Assembly (NCBI GenBank): GCA_010094045.1 | Contig: ML986578.1 | Coordinates: 744,001-808,000, forward strand | DNA from: Lojkania enalia | Taxonomy: Eukaryota; Ascomycota; Dothideomycetes; Pleosporales | DNA: 64,000 nucleotides | Reading direction: 5' to 3' | In this document: positions 10,299 through 21,865 of the stretch, piece after piece | Layout of the letters: each line of letters opens with the position of its first letter | How positions within the stretch are numbered: the first letter of the stretch is position 1 | Notes under the pieces: model-generated | Told to the model about the DNA's origin: nothing | Seen by the model: only the letters and a program-made list of their open reading frames with translations | Databases searched by the model: none | Position numbers and translations under genes: made by a program

Positions 10299-12401
10299 AT
10301 GTCTTCCGAGACGTTCGAGTTCCAGGCTGAGATTTCTCAGCTTCTTAGCTTGATCATCAACACCGTCTACTCAAACAAGGAGATATTCTTGCGAGAAATC
10401 ATCTCCAATGCTTCCGATGCTCTTGACAAGATCCGATATGAGTCCCTGTCAGATCCGAGCAAGCTCGACAGCGGCAAGGACCTCCGCATTGACATCATCC
10501 CCAACAAGGAGGCGAAGACACTCACCATCCGGGACACCGGTATTGGTATGACCAAGGCCGATCTCATCAACAACCTCGGTACGATCGCCCGGTCAGGCAC
10601 CAAGCAGTTCATGGAGGCTCTTACTGCCGGTGCCGATATCTCCATGATTGGACAGTTCGGTGTTGGCTTCTACTCTGCCTACCTTGTTGCTGATCGGGTG
10701 TCGGTTATCTCCAAGCACAACGATGACGAGCAATACATCTGGGAATCAAGCGCGGGTGGTACCTTCAAAATTACCGAGGATACTGAGGGTGAGCAGCTTG
10801 GCCGCGGAACCAAGATTATCCTTCACCTCAAGGATGAGCAGACCGATTACTTGAACGAGAGCAAGATCAAGGAGGTCGTCAAGAAGCACTCAGAATTCAT
10901 CTCTTATCCTATCTACCTCCACGTTCTCAAGGAGACCGAGAAGGAGGTTGAGGACGATGAGGCTGAGGAGACTGAGGAGGGTGACGAGAAGAAGCCCAAG
11001 GTCGAGGAGGTCGATGACGATGAAGAAGAGGAGAAGAAGAAGAAGACTAAGAAGATCAAGGAATCGAAGATTGAAGAGGAGGAGCTCAACAAGACGAAGC
11101 CCATCTGGACACGGAACCCCCAGGATATCTCCCAGGAAGAGTACGGTGCGTTCTACAAGTCCCTCTCTAACGACTGGGAAGACCACCTTGCCGTTAAGCA
11201 CTTCTCCGTTGAGGGCCAGCTTGAGTTCCGCGCTATTCTCTTCGTTCCTAAGCGAGCACCATTCGACCTCTTCGAGACCAAGAAGACAAAGAACAACATT
11301 AAGCTTTACGTCCGCCGCGTTTTCATTACCGATGATGCCACAGATCTCATTCCTGAGTGGTTGGGCTTCATCAAGGGTGTCGTCGATTCTGAGGACCTTC
11401 CGCTCAACTTGTCTCGTGAAACTCTACAGCAAAATAAGATTATGAAGGTCATCCGCAAGAACATTGTCAAGAAGACCCTCGAGCTTTTCAATGAAATTGC
11501 TGAGGACCGTGAGCAATTCGACAAGTTCTACTCTGCTTTCAGCAAGAACATCAAACTTGGTATTCACGAGGACTCTCAGAACCGCCAGGCTCTTGCCAAG
11601 CTTCTCCGGTTCAACTCCACTAAGTCAGGCGACGAGACCACCTCTCTCACGGACTACGTTACCCGCATGCCAGAGCACCAGAAGCAGATGTACTACATCA
11701 CAGGCGAGTCGCTTAAGGCTGTTCAGAAGTCCCCCTTCCTCGATGCGCTCAAGGAGAAGGGCTTCGAAGTCTTATTTCTCGTTGATCCTATCGATGAGTA
11801 TGCCATGACCCAGCTCAAGGAGTTCGATGGCAAGAAGCTTGTCGACATCACCAAGGACTTCGAGCTTGAGGAGTCTGAGGAGGAGAAGAAGAAACGTGAG
11901 GAGGAGGAGAAGGAATTCGAGGAACTTGCCAAGAGCCTAAAGAACGTTCTTGGTGAGCGTGTCGAGAAGGTAGTCGTCAGCCACAAGCTCACTGGCTCAC
12001 CTTGCGCTATCCGAACCGGCCAGTTTGGTTGGTCAGCCAACATGGAACGCATCATGAAGGCACAAGCTCTCCGTGACACCTCCATGAGCTCCTACATGTC
12101 ATCCAAGAAGACCTTCGAGATCTCCCCCAAGTCCCCCATTATTAAGGAGCTTAAGCGCAAGGTCGAGGCCGACGGTGAGGAGGACCGCACTGTCAAGTCC
12201 ATCACTCTTCTTCTTTTCGAGACTTCTCTACTTGTTTCTGGCTTCACTATTGATGAACCCGTCCAGTATGCTGAGCGCATTCACAAGCTCGTCTCCCTCG
12301 GCTTGAATGTCGATGAGGAGGTCGAGACTGAGCAGGAGGCTAAAAGCGAGGAGGCTCCTGCAGCGGAAGCTGGCGAGAGCACTATGGAGGAGGTTGACTA
12401 A
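10299..12401 (+). CDS. hsp82: cytosolic heat shock protein HSP90
   Basis: A single uninterrupted frame of 700 residues, the normal length for a fungal cytosolic HSP90. It is an ATP-driven dimeric chaperone for kinases, steroid-receptor-type clients and other signalling proteins. The N-terminal ATPase (GHKL) domain begins with [19 protein letters not shown] and contains [20 protein letters not shown], the DTGIGM ATP-lid motif and [16 protein letters not shown] charged linker rich in E and K (about residues 215-265) leads to the middle domain, with [17 protein letters not shown]. The C-terminus ends in MEEVD, the docking site for TPR co-chaperones, which marks the cytosolic form. The start at 10299 has a purine-rich CAAAA context. 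Codon use is strongly biased, as in highly expressed genes. Confidence 0.99.
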   Translation: MSSETFEFQAEISQLLSLIINTVYSNKEIFLREIISNASDALDKIRYESLSDPSKLDSGKDLRIDIIPNKEAKTLTIRDTGIGMTKADLINNLGTIARSGTKQFMEALTAGADISMIGQFGVGFYSAYLVADRVSVISKHNDDEQYIWESSAGGTFKITEDTEGEQLGRGTKIILHLKDEQTDYLNESKIKEVVKKHSEFISYPIYLHVLKETEKEVEDDEAEETEEGDEKKPKVEEVDDDEEEEKKKKTKKIKESKIEEEELNKTKPIWTRNPQDISQEEYGAFYKSLSNDWEDHLAVKHFSVEGQLEFRAILFVPKRAPFDLFETKKTKNNIKLYVRRVFITDDATDLIPEWLGFIKGVVDSEDLPLNLSRETLQQNKIMKVIRKNIVKKTLELFNEIAEDREQFDKFYSAFSKNIKLGIHEDSQNRQALAKLLRFNSTKSGDETTSLTDYVTRMPEHQKQMYYITGESLKAVQKSPFLDALKEKGFEVLFLVDPIDEYAMTQLKEFDGKKLVDITKDFELEESEEEKKKREEEEKEFEELAKSLKNVLGERVEKVVVSHKLTGSPCAIRTGQFGWSANMERIMKAQALRDTSMSSYMSSKKTFEISPKSPIIKELKRKVEADGEEDRTVKSITLLLFETSLLVSGFTIDEPVQYAERIHKLVSLGLNVDEEVETEQEAKSEEAPAAEAGESTMEEVD

Positions 12402-13571
12402 GCGTTTTCACCCCTTTCAGTGACGGCGCTTGGATTTCCATTCTCATGTGTAATGCCTTTTCTTCCTTTTAATTCCATCTTGCATTGACGGTAATTTGCG
12501 GCGTCTAAAAGAGCGGGTGGAGGAACGACTGAACGGATTCCCAATCGTGTACTCTAAGGATATTCTTGGGTGCTCTGAGTATACCTCTTCTCGATAGTCT
12601 TATATTATGAATGAACGTGAAATTACTTCAAGTTCAACGTGCCCTCATATGACATGGTGTGCATTATGCATCCCCCGTGATAGCAAATCGAGGCATATGG
12701 AATCAATGGTTGATGGATGTTCCTAAGATATATGCTTATGTGACATGGATGTTACATTCCCCAACACCCTGCGATTACTGAATTCAGCAACCGAGTCTAT
12801 GCTGAAGACACCGAAGGATACAGAAGTAATCAAGGAAAGCTGGTATTCAAATCCATGCCACTGTTATAATGTGCGATATTGAGGATAGCTTCATAAACAA
12901 ACTACAGAATTTGATTAATAGAAACACGGGGATAATCGCCAAGAATAGGACCAACGGTCATAGATATGGGTCAGGAATTGATTCTGAAAGTTCTTGAGTG
13001 TAGTCTAGATAAGGGATTCCGTTGTCTAAACCAGCCTCACATAGGCCCGGACGAATATCTCGATTGAAAGGGTTGAAAATAGAGGGATTAGGGTTAAGAT
13101 ATTTGATTTAGAATTTTCCGTAGGAATCCCTATTTCTCATTCCATAGCGTCAATGGAGTAACTTCTGAGGATTCTTAGTTAGCCTTTTTTTACCCAAAAT
13201 AAAGGGGTGGTAAGTAAAACGAGAGTGTGTAAACCCCACCTCAGCAAACTAAAGCATCTCCATATAATCGCTAACCTACCTACCCCCAGGAAAACAAGAT
13301 AGGCATTGAATATTCCATTTTCCTCATTGTTATGATTATTTGTGTTAGACCTTTGAGCAGTTTTTCTGTTAAGAGTTGTGGTCAAGATGTTCCAAGTTGG
13401 CCGCGGTGAAGTGGATGTTCGTGTCAGCCATAGCTGGGGAACTATGAATTACTACTCTGAACGACTCGTTGCTTCTTGTATAATATGAAACATGAAGCTG
13501 TAGTTTAGGTTGGGGGAGTGGACGGGCCGGATGAATCTTCAATGTTTGAAGATGATTGGCGAGGGACGTCG
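12402..13571. other. intergenic between convergent HSP90 and bZIP genes
   Basis: About 1.2 kb between the 3' ends of two genes. It is AT-rich, with no gene seen; it probably holds both 3' UTRs. Confidence 0.5.
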
Positions 13572-14400
13572 CTAGGATGGCCCAAAGAACTCGGCGATGA
13601 ATGGGGCGAAGGCGGCTGTGGTTGGAGACTCGGGGTGACTGAGGAGGGGGTTCTCCTCGGTGATCGAGGATATAGCGGAAAAGTTGATAGGAACGGTGAG
13701 TGGCAGACCTGTAGGATCAAGGTCTGTCATAACCGACATGCCATTCACATTAATGGTACGTGTTGTTGGCATAGGGGGGAAGGCCATAAACTCGTAGGCT
13801 GTAGTTTCGGGTTCTGAAAATAAGGAATTAGGTGTTGGTAAGGGAGGCTTACTATCGGCAGGTGATGCGGGTTCCTGTGGCGTGGGATTTGCTTGCTGTT
13901 TAGGAGATCGATAGTCTACCTATTTTGTTAGATTCACCTCAAGGAAATAAGAAAACGCAGAGCCAATCAAAATTATGCATACCGATATTTGATTCCGGCG
14001 AAGTCACTGTTACATCCCCCTTCTTAGCCGTTTGTTTCTCATTCGGGCTTGGCCTTGGAGCTATCTCAACTCCAACCAGATTCTTCACATTGTCAATAAT
14101 ATCTCTCAACCTCTCATTCTCAGACCTCAAACTATCGATTTCGCTCATCAATCTCGCTATCGCGCTGTTATGGTCCTGACCTCTTAGAATCTGAATAGTC
14201 CGTTCCAACTCTGCGATATGCGTTTTAGTCTTCTCTCTTAAACTCCTCTGTGCTTCACGGTCTATGGCTCTTTTCCGTTCCTTACGCTCTTGCTCCCCTA
14301 GACACGATGCTCGCCGCTTGCGCTTGACGACTGGCGCAATGGGCGTATATCGAATTTCAGACGCCGGCGCGACATCACTGACCCCAGGGTTCTTCACCAT
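13572..14400 (-). CDS. bZIP transcription factor with Asp in place of the basic-region Asn
   Basis: Two exons, 14400-13983 and 13915-13572, 253 residues. A nuclear DNA-binding regulator. A KRKRR stretch near residue 26 is followed by the basic region around residues 38-60 (KERKRAIDREAQRSLREK) and then a leucine-zipper-like heptad region to about residue 110 (ERTIQILR, RLMSEIDSLRSENERLRDII). The usual bZIP signature N-x7-R has Asp47 where the invariant Asn should be; Arg55 is kept. I recall a group of ascomycete bZIP-like proteins with this DREAQR form. The C-terminus is proline-rich and ends in PFIAEFFGPS. The acceptor at 13916 was chosen because the other AG four bases upstream leads to an early stop. 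The longer open frame upstream starts with TTG, so the ATG at 14400 is the start. Target genes are unknown. Confidence 0.85.
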
Positions 14401-15004
14401 TTCGCCAATAATACTTGACAAAGCAACACTGCAACAGTGATTGTCAATCGAATGCTCAGGTATCGATAAATCTCAATAAACTCGAGTCATCCAAAAAAGC
14501 TGGGAGGTCAAGTGAGAGAACCTCGTCACTAATAATCCATATCGGGCGACATGCCGAGGAACTTTGCATTTCTTGGAGGGCTGTATTCCGAGTGGCTTGC
14601 TTCCCCGGATATTGAGAGCGCTGGAAATGCGGGGGAAAAGGTGGGGCCTGGGCGTTGTCTGTATAGGGACACGATGTAGTGCTAATATGTTTTTGACTAT
14701 GTAGCCGAAGACCTTTACTCGAAATGTAATAGTTGAGAGTAAAGAGAACTAGATAGCTTAGAAGGTAGCTCGGTTGTCGGGTTGTGACAATGGTCTGACC
14801 TCAAAGTGTTTTTCAACAATCGTTGCTTGGTTAGTGAATAAAGTTGCGAGCGTGGGAAGTCGTAATTATTGGCGAAATTGACCCTTGGAGCTACAGTCTA
14901 AGAGTTCCCGTCCAATGCAGAGCGATTAGGGAGATTACAGATACGCAAAAGATAGACATTGTGAAGTATGCAAAAGGATTATTATATTAGGGTGATATGT
15001 AGAC
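14401..15004. promoter_or_regulatory. bZIP promoter region
   Basis: About 600 bases between the bZIP start and the 3' end of the next minus-strand gene. It must contain the bZIP promoter and 5' leader. No site was identified with confidence. Confidence 0.4.
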
Positions 15005-15978
15005 CTACAATTTTGAAGGCTTCCAATTTGGTTTCCGCTTTTCTGCAAATGCTCTTAGTCCTTCTGATGCGTTTTCTCCAGAGTTCAAAGCGTCGCTATA
15101 TCTCTCTATCGTAAGTTGGGTAGCTCTCTCCACGCTCCCTGTTTCCCACGCTTCTTTTAGTGCTGCTCGTGTTACAATTGCTGCGTCTGGTGAGATATTC
15201 GCGATAGCGTTCGCGAGCTTGATAGCCTCATCTACAACAGATTCTTGAGACGGCGATATCCGGTTTACTAGATTGAGTTCTTTTGCGCGTTGTGCCGTGA
15301 TGGGCTGACCTGTTAGTGCCATTTCCGAGGCAATCGGGATGCCGACATTGCGAACGAGGCGGGCGGGACCACCGGCGCCAGCAAATATACCTCGTAGAGC
15401 TTCTGGCAAACCAAACGTCGCGGTTGGGGATGCTACTACCATGTCGCTGTGTCAAGAGAACGTTAGCTACGCAGTTCCACATGTTTCAGCTGAGGCATCT
15501 GCAATTCGAACCACGATGGTCCAAGCACAAAAATCCGTACTACAGCTAAAGTAGTTGAGAGATGGTGAGCTTACCACCCCAGAACGATCTCGAAACCACC
15601 TCCCAATGCAAATCCATTTACTGCTGCAATAATCGGCTTCTTCCCCGCCCTCCTGCTGATGGCGCCAAACCCACTCAGTGGGTGTCTCTGCAACGCTGGA
15701 TTCTTCTTAATCTCCCCCTTGGTTATCTTTCCCAGCTCGATCAAATCCTGACCCGCGCAAAACGCCTTCTTGCCAGCACCTGTGATTATTGCTACGCGGA
15801 GGTTTGGTTCCTTGTCAAACCAGTCAAAGACCTCGCCCATTTCGATATGGCCCGCAAACGGAATGCTATTCATGGCTTTCTCGCGGTTGATAGTTACGAG
15901 GAGGACGTAGGGAGCTGGATGTGAGAGGAGGACGTGCGAAGTTGGCGGGGGCTTCGTTACGGGTTTTGGAGTAGCCAT
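15005..15978 (-). CDS. peroxisomal enoyl-CoA hydratase/isomerase (crotonase family)
   Basis: Two exons, 15978-15575 and 15446-15005, 281 residues. Crotonase-fold enzymes hydrate or isomerise the double bond of acyl-CoA thioesters. The oxyanion-hole regions are AFCAGQDL and NGFALGGGFE. Both acid residues used by hydratases are present: Glu130 in GGGFEIVLG and Glu150 in TFGLPEALRG, with the usual spacing of 20. The protein ends in SKL, a classic PTS1 peroxisomal import signal, so it should act in peroxisomal fatty-acid or branched-chain acyl breakdown. The exon joint restores the conserved LGCDMVVAS. The precise acyl substrate is unknown. A second crotonase gene lies at 30721-31842 but is not closely related in its active-site region. 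Confidence 0.93.
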
Positions 15979-16666
15979 GGTTGCTATGATACAAATATTA
16001 AGGTATGTTGGGGTGGGAAACGGATATGGAAGCAGAAAGATAGAGAATAGAGCGTAGGGAAATGTCGATTGAAATGATTACTTAGCCTCTTGTTTGTGCT
16101 AACTACATGACGGATAAGTTCAGGCGAGTTGGAAGGGTGAGTGTTGAGCCGAGGTTGGTGAGCTTCCCTGAAAACCTGCTCCGAATCATGCCATGAAGCT
16201 TAGGTTATGGGGAGCGAGCCCCATTTTAGGTCTAGTTAATTCTCAAGCCTAGTGACTTTTCAAAAGGCTCAAAAAAGGTGGCTGATTCTGGTAGCAAGCA
16301 TTTTAGGCCCATGCGTGTACATAAGACAATCTGTTCGACGAGGCTAAGCATAGTCCTAAGGCACTCCCTACTTCCCTCCCTTTTCATTGTTGCTAGCTTC
16401 ATCAAATAGGATGCCCAGCTACCTAACTTCTGTTAATAGTGAGGTGTGCACATTTTCATTCAACATTATTCATTGTGGGTGAAATTCGAATAGCCTTGTT
16501 GAACTCGTTGCAGAGCTGCATCTGAAGTGTAGTGGAATCTCACATGTCTAAAATTGAATTTCGTGTGGCCGATTGTTTCCGTTGGGTATCTCAGTACAAA
16601 TCAAACGCCAGCCACTCTCCCAGACCACATATACTTCGTAAATCATTCTTGGAGCTCTTGTGTTCA
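15979..16666. promoter_or_regulatory. promoter region of the crotonase gene and 3' flank of SPC19
   Basis: Around 690 bases between two minus-strand genes. No additional gene seen. Confidence 0.45.
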
Positions 16667-17295
16667 TTAGTCGTCGAAAAAGTGTTGCGGCGCCGCCATG
16701 CTCATTCTCAATTGCCTCTCCCTCTGTTTCGCCTGCAGCTCCAGGGTTCCTACCGCATAGCTTAGCCTTTCTTTCTTTGCCCGTAGCTGCTTATATTTGA
16801 TCTCTTGTAGCGCACTCATAGGTTTACCGCCTTCAGTTGCTCCAGTGCCCCGTCGATTGGTTCTGCTGTTTGGACGGAATGCTGTTTCACCGGTGCTGTC
16901 CCGGGATAGTCGACCTTCGTTCAGATCGCATTTCGCGATCAAAGACTGTTCTCGGCGCTCGAGCTTGTCAAGATAGTTGTGTACGCGTTGTAAAAGATTC
17001 TCGACCTCGGGGCGGATTTCTGAGAGAAGTGCAGACTGTGCGGCTTGTAGGTCGGGTTCGGAGATCAGTTCAAAATGCTACAAGCGGTCAGCTAACAAAT
17101 TTAAGGTCGCCGAAAACTGAATTTTGCTTGGAGTATATCGGCTTGAACTTCAATTCAACTCACTCTTGTCGTCTGGAGAACTTTTGCAAGTCGTGGAAAG
17201 TCGTTGACGCCGGAATCAAGTATTGATATAGTTCCGTCTAGTAGCTGCATGCTATTTCGTAGGGAAGCCACACACCCTTCTAGCGGAGAAGCCAT
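16667..17295 (-). CDS. SPC19: DASH complex subunit Spc19
   Basis: Two exons, 17295-17164 and 17077-16667, 180 residues, close to the family's usual length. The DASH/Dam1 complex forms rings on spindle microtubules and couples kinetochores to depolymerising ends. The N-terminus (LEGCVASLRNSMQLLDGTI, then FPRLAKVLQTTRHFELISE) and the following helical segment (LLQRVHNYLDKLERREQSLI) match the Spc19 pattern as I know it. The C-terminus is a basic coiled coil ending in HFFDD. Homology spans the intron, which confirms both exons. It stands head-to-head with ATP18, with 252 bases between the start codons. Confidence 0.92.
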
Positions 17296-17547
17296 ATTTC
17301 GTTGGCTCTTTTTAGTAGTTCTCGGCAAATACGACTCTGCTTTTGTGTAGGTGTAAGAGTAAGTCGATTGCGTATGTATTTTGTTGGGAGTGTTTACATT
17401 TACAGCCTCCCTCTACGACGGCCTAATTTCGGCAGAATTCATTTCTTGGCACGAATCTGAGTTCACCGATACGCAGCTCCAGCACCCATCATCAACCTCA
17501 CCCAACAGCTTCTGCACGAACCCATCTATCTTCAATTGCAAGCCAAT

Positions 17548-18011
17548 ATGTCTCTTCTCGGCAAGAAGTTCGCGGCGCCCGTCGGTATGTTTACAAAAAT
17601 CGTCAATTCGCCTTGCAACAGAGTCTGGACAGAGTATTAATGCTAACTCATTAAATTGCAGCTCGCCCTATGGCTCCCTTTTACATCGCCGGTACGTCAC
17701 AGCTGTAGCCCAAACATTTGAAGGGCAAATCATGAGCTCGGGGCATACTTTAGAGATCAATCAGGCGGATTCGGATGGTCGGAACAAGTGCTGAAAATGT
17801 GCTACAGGTGTCGTCGTTCTCTACGGCGTCAACTCTTTCGCGAATGTACTGGCATCTAGTGAGTCATCTCTCTACAAATCGAAAACTGGTCATTTCTATA
17901 CTATGGAGTCATTCGGTAGATCCTATGAGCTGACATTTCCCTTCAGCCGATGAGTTCAAGAACGATCCACGAAACCCTGCTTTGAAGAATCAGAACGCCA
18001 ACGGGCATTAA
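17548..18011 (+). CDS. ATP18: mitochondrial ATP synthase subunit j (Atp18)
   Basis: Four very short exons: 17548-17584, 17662-17691, 17808-17858 and 17947-18011, all GT-AG and in phase, giving 60 residues. The product is a small inner-membrane subunit of the Fo sector that helps organise F1Fo ATP synthase. It begins MSLLGKKFAAPVARPM, has one membrane span around residues 18-36 (FYIAGVVVLYGVNSFANVL), and ends DEFKNDPRNPALKNQNANGH, the pattern of fungal subunit i/j. The second exon is only 30 bases. No single open frame is long enough to reveal this gene; it appears only after splicing. It lies opposite SPC19 and the two may share a promoter. Confidence 0.93.
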
Positions 18012-20422
18012 CGGTAACCGCGGGAGGATGGTAAGGGACTCGGACAAGCATGACTAGAAAAGTAAAGGGCAGTGTACAATAGCTGTGGCATTTGGGAGCG
18101 GAAGTCAAGCTCCGAACTTGGGCTGGCTGTACAGAGTATACCGACCGAATCACATCTTCTCTTTAAGCAACATGCATGAGCCCTACCATATGTTTATATC
18201 CATCTACTTACTATTAAGAAGCAAGGATTTTCGGTCGATAGTGTCAACCTAAGTACAAGCATATGATACGGATCCTAGCTCGGTCAAGCAACAATCTCCC
18301 GCGGGTCGTGATTCAAGATGACAGGTCATATCGAGCTTGTCTTTCATTCCTCTAGTCGGTCCCTTCAATTCACACAACGCACATGAACCTGTCTCAAATA
18401 ACAAACAATAGACAAGAAGCTAGAGCGGAGCCAAACAGCTCTTAGTATATGAGTCCTAACGCCGTGTGGCATACTTATGTACGCCGGTACATAAATAGCA
18501 CGCCAACATTCCAGAATCCCGTTTGGTTAGGTTTTGTATTTGCATTCGCTGAAAACAGCGTGGAACTGTTGTACTGGAGCGGGACATAGTCACCCCATGA
18601 TTCTGGTTCACGTATACCCATACCCTAGCTCTGATGCCTCATGAATACAGTGGTTTTGCATACTCACATGTATAGAGGAAGCGAATGGGGATTGATCGGC
18701 AGGTCTGGATTTATGGCCTTGTGGCACTCTGAACACGTGTAATCCTGTGGCTCGTTCGCAATGATATATGGATGAGCATGGCCATGCAACGGCATGATGC
18801 TATATAACCTGACTGCGAGACACATTTCTGCGCCACTCGTCTGCAGGCGTCTAGCCTAAGAATGTGGTGTGAATATCTTGGTCGTGAGAATAAGATTTAT
18901 TGGCTTGCCTAATGCGGATATCCTAGAAAGGAATATCGCAGTGAAATATTGTATACGGGAGTTTAAATCGTGGTGGAGACGGATGTAGGATTCCGGATTC
19001 AAAGATCCTACAGGGAATGATGCTACCAGAAATAGATGTCGTGGAAATTTCGTGACGTCTAAAGCATTCCAGAATTACACTCATTTCCACATCGCCGGGC
19101 TATCTGAGCTGTCTTACTGTCAAACCAGCCACAAGCTCTGAACGGAGTTCGATCTATCAAACGGGCTGCGTAGCTACGGAGCTTATTTCGACCTTGTGTT
19201 TCGTACCGCGGCCTACTGCGATGCAGTTTGGGTCATCCGAAGCTAGATGCACGCTGCGGATCCGATCGGGAAGCTGTTACCGCTGGGTGTCTTCAAATTA
19301 GTATCGCGGAGGAGAACTGCCAAAGACCTAATATTCTAGACAGTACTCTAGGTAATTGTCTTCTCCGCACGGAGACCCAATGGGCCAGTGGAAACATCTC
19401 TAAGGGCCTTGAAGACCCAGACCCAGATCCCCAACCCGAAACTAGGACTCGCTACGGGTGTTAAGTAAATGCATCCTGGAGCCATTCCGGGACAGCGATC
19501 CGTTGACCCTCTTATTGAGTTGTTGCAGATTCTATGCCTGAATTAAGACCTGCTGAACAACGTGATATTTCAACGGAGCGGGAAACATGCATAAAGGGGG
19601 ACTGCAGGCAGGTGATGAGGGCGGACTTTTAGCTGGGCAGCGTTGGCATAATTTGGCCAGTTGATCGCGCTCCTGAAACGTTTTGAGGCATTTTCCCCAC
19701 ACAAGCCCAGGGCACTACCAGGAGCAGTCGTGCAGGAGGCAGTAAGGACTGTATGTAAATGGGCACAAAGACCCAATCACACATTGGAAAGCGAGGTGTC
19801 TTAAGGCTGCTGTTGCGGCCGCTCTTTCACCGGCCAGTGTCCGCTTATTAAGGCCTAGCCGGACTTGGCGCGCAGCCGCCATTCGGCCTCTGAGCTTGCA
19901 ACGAAGCCCTCTCTACCCTCCTCCTCCTCACCACGACCACCATCAGTCAGGTCTAAGTGACTTCTGCTTAGGCCAGTTACTGTCTCAATCCGTGCAGCCT
20001 CCTCTCTGGACCTGTTGCTTCCCGTAGCAAACGATTTTCGCCCTCAACCTGCCCGTAGCCGCAGTGCCGCTAGCCGTTGGGCCTCATCTGCCATTCACGC
20101 CCTGTAAGTCACCGTCAGGTGCCGGCCTCCAGCCTTCTCACCTGCACGCCCTCTCCCTATATATTTCCACAATACGCTACGTTTCGGCCCCTTCTCTCTT
20201 TTTCTTCTCCATAGTCGTACCTGCTACCCCCCATTTGCCGCTTGGCTAGAAGCTGGACTCGGCTTACTCACCGCCTTGTTGGCAAAGCCTCAACTGACCG
20301 GTTCTCTCCCAAGCAAGCTGAACCTCCCAACAACAATACATTCCGTCCTCCTCAAGGCCTTCTAAGGACCGTAACAACCTCAACGGCAGGACAACCTCCT
20401 CTAGGTTGAACTCTTCACAAGC
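18012..20422. promoter_or_regulatory. long region before casein kinase I, probable promoter and leader
   Basis: About 2.4 kb without a recognisable gene. The last 550 bases (from about 19870) are pyrimidine-rich and look like a long 5' UTR; a GTAAGT at 20103 may begin a leader intron. The earlier part shows no coding signal. Confidence 0.45.
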
Positions 20423-21865
20423 ATGACGACAATGGTACGCTTAACCCCGCCTTCCTACCTCGCGTCTATCCCGAGCCTACAAACTCATCCCAGCAGGGCT
20501 GTGGCTGACTTCAATAGGATCTCCGTGTCGGTAACAAGTATAGAATCGGTCGTAAGATCGGTAGCGGAAGTTTCGGTGACATCTACCTCGGTATGTTTAT
20601 TCAATCACGTTGCTAACTGATCGGAATCTCACTTTAATATAGGCACCAACATTATCTCCGGCGAGGAGATAGCTATCAAGCTAGAGAGCGTCAAGGCTAA
20701 GCACCCCCAGCTCGAATATGAGGCCCGCGTCTACAAGTCCCTCGCTGGCGGTGTCGGCATTCCATTCGTGCGTTGGTTTGGAACCGAATGCGACTACAAT
20801 GCTATGGTTTTGGACCTCCTTGGCCCTAGCCTTGAGGATCTTTTCAACTTCTGCAACCGCAAATTCTCCCTCAAGACCGTTCTGCTCCTTGCCGATCAGC
20901 TGATCTCCCGCATCGAGTACATCCATGCCAAGTCCTTCATCCACCGTGATATCAAGCCGGACAACTTCCTGATGGGCATCGGAAAGCGTGGAAACCAGGT
21001 CAACGTGATTGATTTTGGACTGGCCAAGAAGTACCGAGACCCGAAGACCCATTTCCACATTCCCTACCGTGAGAATAAGAACCTAACTGGCACTGCTCGT
21101 TATGCCAGTATCAATACTCACTTAGGAGTTGGTGAGCTGATATATCTACGCTGGCCTCCCCAACCTAAATGCTGACAAGTATTTTAGAACAATCTCGCCG
21201 TGACGATATGGAGTCTCTCGGCTATGTTATGCTCTACTTCTGCCGTGGTTCCCTTCCCTGGCAGGGACTCAAGGCAGCGACAAAGAAGCAGAAATACGAC
21301 CGTATTATGGAGAAGAAGATGACAACGCCGACTGAGGTCCTTTGCCGTGGCTTTCCGAACGAGTTTGCAATTTACCTGAACTACACCCGTTCCCTCCGCT
21401 TCGATGACAAGCCAGACTATTCCTACCTCCGAAAGATTTTCCGCGATCTCTTCGTTCGTGAGGGCTTCCAATACGACTACGTGTTCGATTGGACCGTCTA
21501 CAAGTACCAGAAGAACGCTCAGGCCATTGCCCAGGCTGCTGGAAACCAGGGCCAGGGTGAGGAAGACGACAAGAATGGCCGAGGCCGACATGTCACTACT
21601 ACGAATGCCGCCAACGCTGGTACTACGGCTGCTGCCACCAACAAGCGTGGTCCTGTCAACGCGCGTCAAGAGGGCACCGGAATGTGAGTTCGACAAATCT
21701 GATCCTCGTAAGGAACTCCTCTCCTCTGCGTTTAGTGTTCGATCATAACGCTTGGCGCGGGGGATTGCCATCTTCAGACCTTACTAACCTCTGTTTTCAT
21801 TGTTCAGGCAGCTTCGTTCGTCTAAGCGTGGCGGTGGGGATCAGTATGCGTCTGCTGGCTACTGA
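20423..21865 (+). CDS. HRR25: casein kinase I (delta/epsilon, Hrr25-like)
   Basis: Five exons: 20423-20434, 20518-20590, 20643-21131, 21188-21683 and 21808-21865, 375 residues. A serine/threonine kinase with roles in vesicle traffic, ribosome maturation, DNA repair and meiosis in fungi. The first exon codes for just MTTM. The kinase domain follows: glycine loop [13 protein letters not shown]-site lysine in EIAIKLES, catalytic loop [12 protein letters not shown], the DFG motif as [11 protein letters not shown] and the CK1-specific [18 protein letters not shown]. Exon 4 begins [15 protein letters not shown]. The kinase domain ends near residue 300; the tail is short, low in complexity and ends in SAGY with no prenylation box. 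The last intron splits the codon for Met that precedes [10 protein letters not shown]. Confidence 0.96.

Noticed and set aside
10367..12280. Several long frames overlapping HSP90 on both strands
   Set aside because: They are shadows of the strongly biased HSP90 codons (Ser- or Arg-rich translations) with no independent motifs.
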